NCBI GenBank assembly: GCA_943788145.1
Contig: CALSPD010000026.1
Location: 1 to 60,003 of the forward strand
DNA length: 60,003 nt
Direction: 5' to 3'
Source of the DNA: an uncultured Flavobacteriales bacterium
GTDB lineage: Bacteria; Bacteroidota; Bacteroidia; Flavobacteriales_G; Salibacteraceae
Made by a program: the position numbers and the translations under genes. This document shows, in pieces, positions 58,337 to 60,003 of this stretch (positions are counted from its first letter, which is position 1; each line of letters opens with the position of its first letter). The notes below the pieces were generated by a model. The model worked only from the letters and a program-made list of their open reading frames with translations, did not search any database and had not been told where the DNA came from.

Positions 58337-58882
58337 ATGACTGAAACAAAAAATGCAAGAAGTGGTATGTTGTTCGTGCTATTAGCGGAAAGGAAAAGAA
58401 GGTAAAAGAGTATCTTGAACTGAAATTGAACTCTTGAAACTTGCAAGATTATGTGTCTCAGAGTACTTATTCCTACTGAAAAGTGTTATCAAATTCAGAA
58501 ACGGTAAGAAGAAGTCAAAGAAAGAAATCTTTTTTCCTGGATATGTTTTATTGAAGCGAATTTGTTGGTGAAGTTCCTCACATTGATAAGGAATTACCAA
58601 ATGTTATTGGATTTCTTGCGATCAAAAAGGTGGAACCTATTCCTTTAAGAATGAAGTAAATAGAATGTTAGGTAAGGTTGATGAGCTTGCAGATAGCGAG
58701 AGCGAATTGAACATTCCTTTCGTTGTTGGTGAAGCTGTTAAGGTTATTGATGGTCCTTTCAATAGTTCTCTGGTGTTATTGAAGAAATCAATGAAGAGAA
58801 AAAGAAGCTTAAAGTAATGGTGAAGATTTTCGGAAGAAAAACTCCATTAGAATTAAGTTATATGCAAGTAGAAAAAGAGTAA
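58337..58882 (+). CDS. nusG: Transcription termination/antitermination factor NusG, frameshifted
   Basis: From ATG 58337 (MTETKNARS) the pieces [63 protein letters not shown] and [24 protein letters not shown] form a complete NusG of about 182 residues: NGN domain then KOW domain. Several one-base indels split it. It travels with RNA polymerase and affects elongation and Rho action. TAA at 58880-58882. Confidence 0.88.
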
Positions 58883-58930
58883 TTATTAATTAGGAGTGTG
58901 ATTTCACGAACGTTGAACTAAATTTTAAAA

Positions 58931-59363
58931 ATGGCGAAAGAAATAAGTGCACTTATTAAGTTGCAAGTCAGAGGTGGAGCGGCTAACCCGTCTCCTCCAG
59001 TTGGTCCTGCATTAGGAGCGAAAGGTGTGAATATCATGGAGTTCTGTAAGCAGTTTAATGCAAGAACTCAAGATAAGCTGGAAAATTCTTCCTGTAGTCA
59101 TTACTGTTTATGCTGATAAGATCATTTGACTTTATCATTAAAACATCCACCTGTGGCTGATTCAATCTAAGAAGCGCTAAAATTAAATCGGGATCTCGCT
59201 GAACCGAATCAGAATTAAAGTTGGTAAGCTTACTAAGGATCAAGTTAGAACTATTGCTGAAGACAAAATGCGTGATCTTAAATGCTTTACAGTTGAGTCA
59301 GCTATGCAAATGGTTGCAGGTACTGCTCGCAGTATGGGTAAGTTGCAATCAAATATAAATTAG
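58931..59363 (+). CDS. rplK: 50S ribosomal protein uL11, frameshifted
   Basis: The first 50 codons are clean: [48 protein letters not shown]. After that, indels occur, but [55 protein letters not shown] and [16 protein letters not shown] identify uL11, which forms the GTPase-associated stalk base. The stop is uncertain (TAG 59361-59363 taken). Confidence 0.88.
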
Positions 59364-59365
59364 AC

Positions 59366-60003
59366 ATGGCTGATTACTAAAAAAAGAAAAGCGCTTAGCG
59401 AAGATATGATCAGAAAAGCTTATTCTTGAAGGATGCAAGTGCTGTAATTAAAGGAATTCTAACGACTAAGTTTGATGCCTCCGTTGATGTTGAGTGTACG
59501 CTTAGGTGTTGATCCTAGAAAAGCTAATCAAATGGTTAGAGGAGTTGTTACCTTACCGCACGGTACCGGTAAAGACGTTAAAGTTTTGTCTTTGTACTCC
59601 TGATAAGGAGCAAGAGGCTAAAGATGCTGGTGCTGACTATGTTGGTTTAGATGAGTATATTGAAAAATTAAAGGCTGGTTGGACTGATGTTGATGTAATT
59701 ATCACTATGCCTGCGTTATGGGGAAAGTTGGTGCTTTAGGTAGATTTTAGGTCCTAGAGGCTTAATGCCTAACCCAAAACGGTACTGTACCATGGAATGG
59801 AAAGCTGTTACGAGTAAAGCTGGTAAAATCGACTTTAAGGTCGATAAGTATGGAATCGTGCACGCTATCGGGAAAGTTTCCTTTGATCCAACAAACGCTG
59901 AAAATGCAGTGAGCTGTTACAGACAATTATTAAGCTAAAGCCTGCTTCGCTAAAGGCCTTATGTGAAGAGTATTTTTGCATGGTCCATAGGTGCACGCTC
60001 AGC
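59366..60003 (+). CDS. rplA: 50S ribosomal protein uL1, 3' partial and frameshifted
   Basis: From about ATG 59366, in changing frames: [119 protein letters not shown] and [15 protein letters not shown] identify uL1, which binds 23S rRNA at the L1 stalk. The gene runs off the right edge close to its natural end. Confidence 0.88.

Overview
The window is a gene-dense chromosomal segment of a member of the Bacteroidota, most likely Flavobacteriales. The evidence is the type IX secretion (T9SS) cargo with gliding-motility type C-terminal domains, a type III glutamine synthetase, fused SecDF, menaquinone genes, TAnnTTTG-type -7 promoter boxes, and the gene order tRNAs-tuf-trnW-secE-nusG-rplK-rplA. 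Shine-Dalgarno sites are not used conspicuously. No rRNA, IS element, prophage or CRISPR array was seen.

Layout. 1-4.7 kb: end of a penicillin-binding protein 1C gene, a lipoprotein, a saccharopine dehydrogenase-family enzyme, an orphan T9SS type B C-terminal domain followed by a period-8 repeat array, and a membrane-anchored spermidine-synthase-like protein. 4.8-11.5 kb: ffh, then a tightly packed run folD - M48 peptidase - lipoprotein - barrel-like protein - EGF lipoprotein - murB. 11.5-17.6 kb: a small unknown protein, a TPR protein, an AddB-like nuclease, an orphan sorting-domain ORF, a frameshifted OmpR-type response regulator and a secreted M43 metalloprotease. 17.6-21.5 kb: menF-menD-menB and a DinB-like protein. 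21.6-28.6 kb: a giant TPR protein overlapping an outer-membrane barrel gene, then gyrB. 28.7-33.8 kb (minus): a T9SS type B surface protein, an ECF sigma factor and a membrane anti-sigma-like protein whose C-terminus resembles the sorting domain of the first gene. 33.9-41.6 kb: mdh, secDF, tatA, a CaCA antiporter and glnN. 41.8-50.4 kb: a PorE-like OmpA protein, purM, prfA, pyrF, a DUF2851 protein, a PspC protein, a K+ channel and an RmlD-like reductase, many of them broken by single-base indels or one in-frame stop. 50.5-56.2 kb: AGCS symporter, HhH protein, apt, acyl-CoA dehydrogenase, rpsU, xerC-like recombinase and hpf, all clean apart from the unclear xerC start. 56.3-60.0 kb: four tRNAs, tuf, trnW, secE, nusG, rplK and the start of rplA; the protein genes here carry very many indels.

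The most interesting unit is the adhesin/sigma/anti-sigma operon at 28.7-33.8 kb: an inner-membrane anti-sigma-like protein appears to carry PKD-like and T9SS-type-B-like modules outside the membrane, next to a sigma factor and a T9SS cargo gene, which suggests a cell-surface signalling circuit for T9SS or adhesin expression. Two envelope gene sets of unknown function (7.0-10.5 kb and 21.6-26.6 kb) also deserve attention. The indels fall mostly in homopolymers and hit essential genes, so most are probably sequencing errors rather than real pseudogenes.
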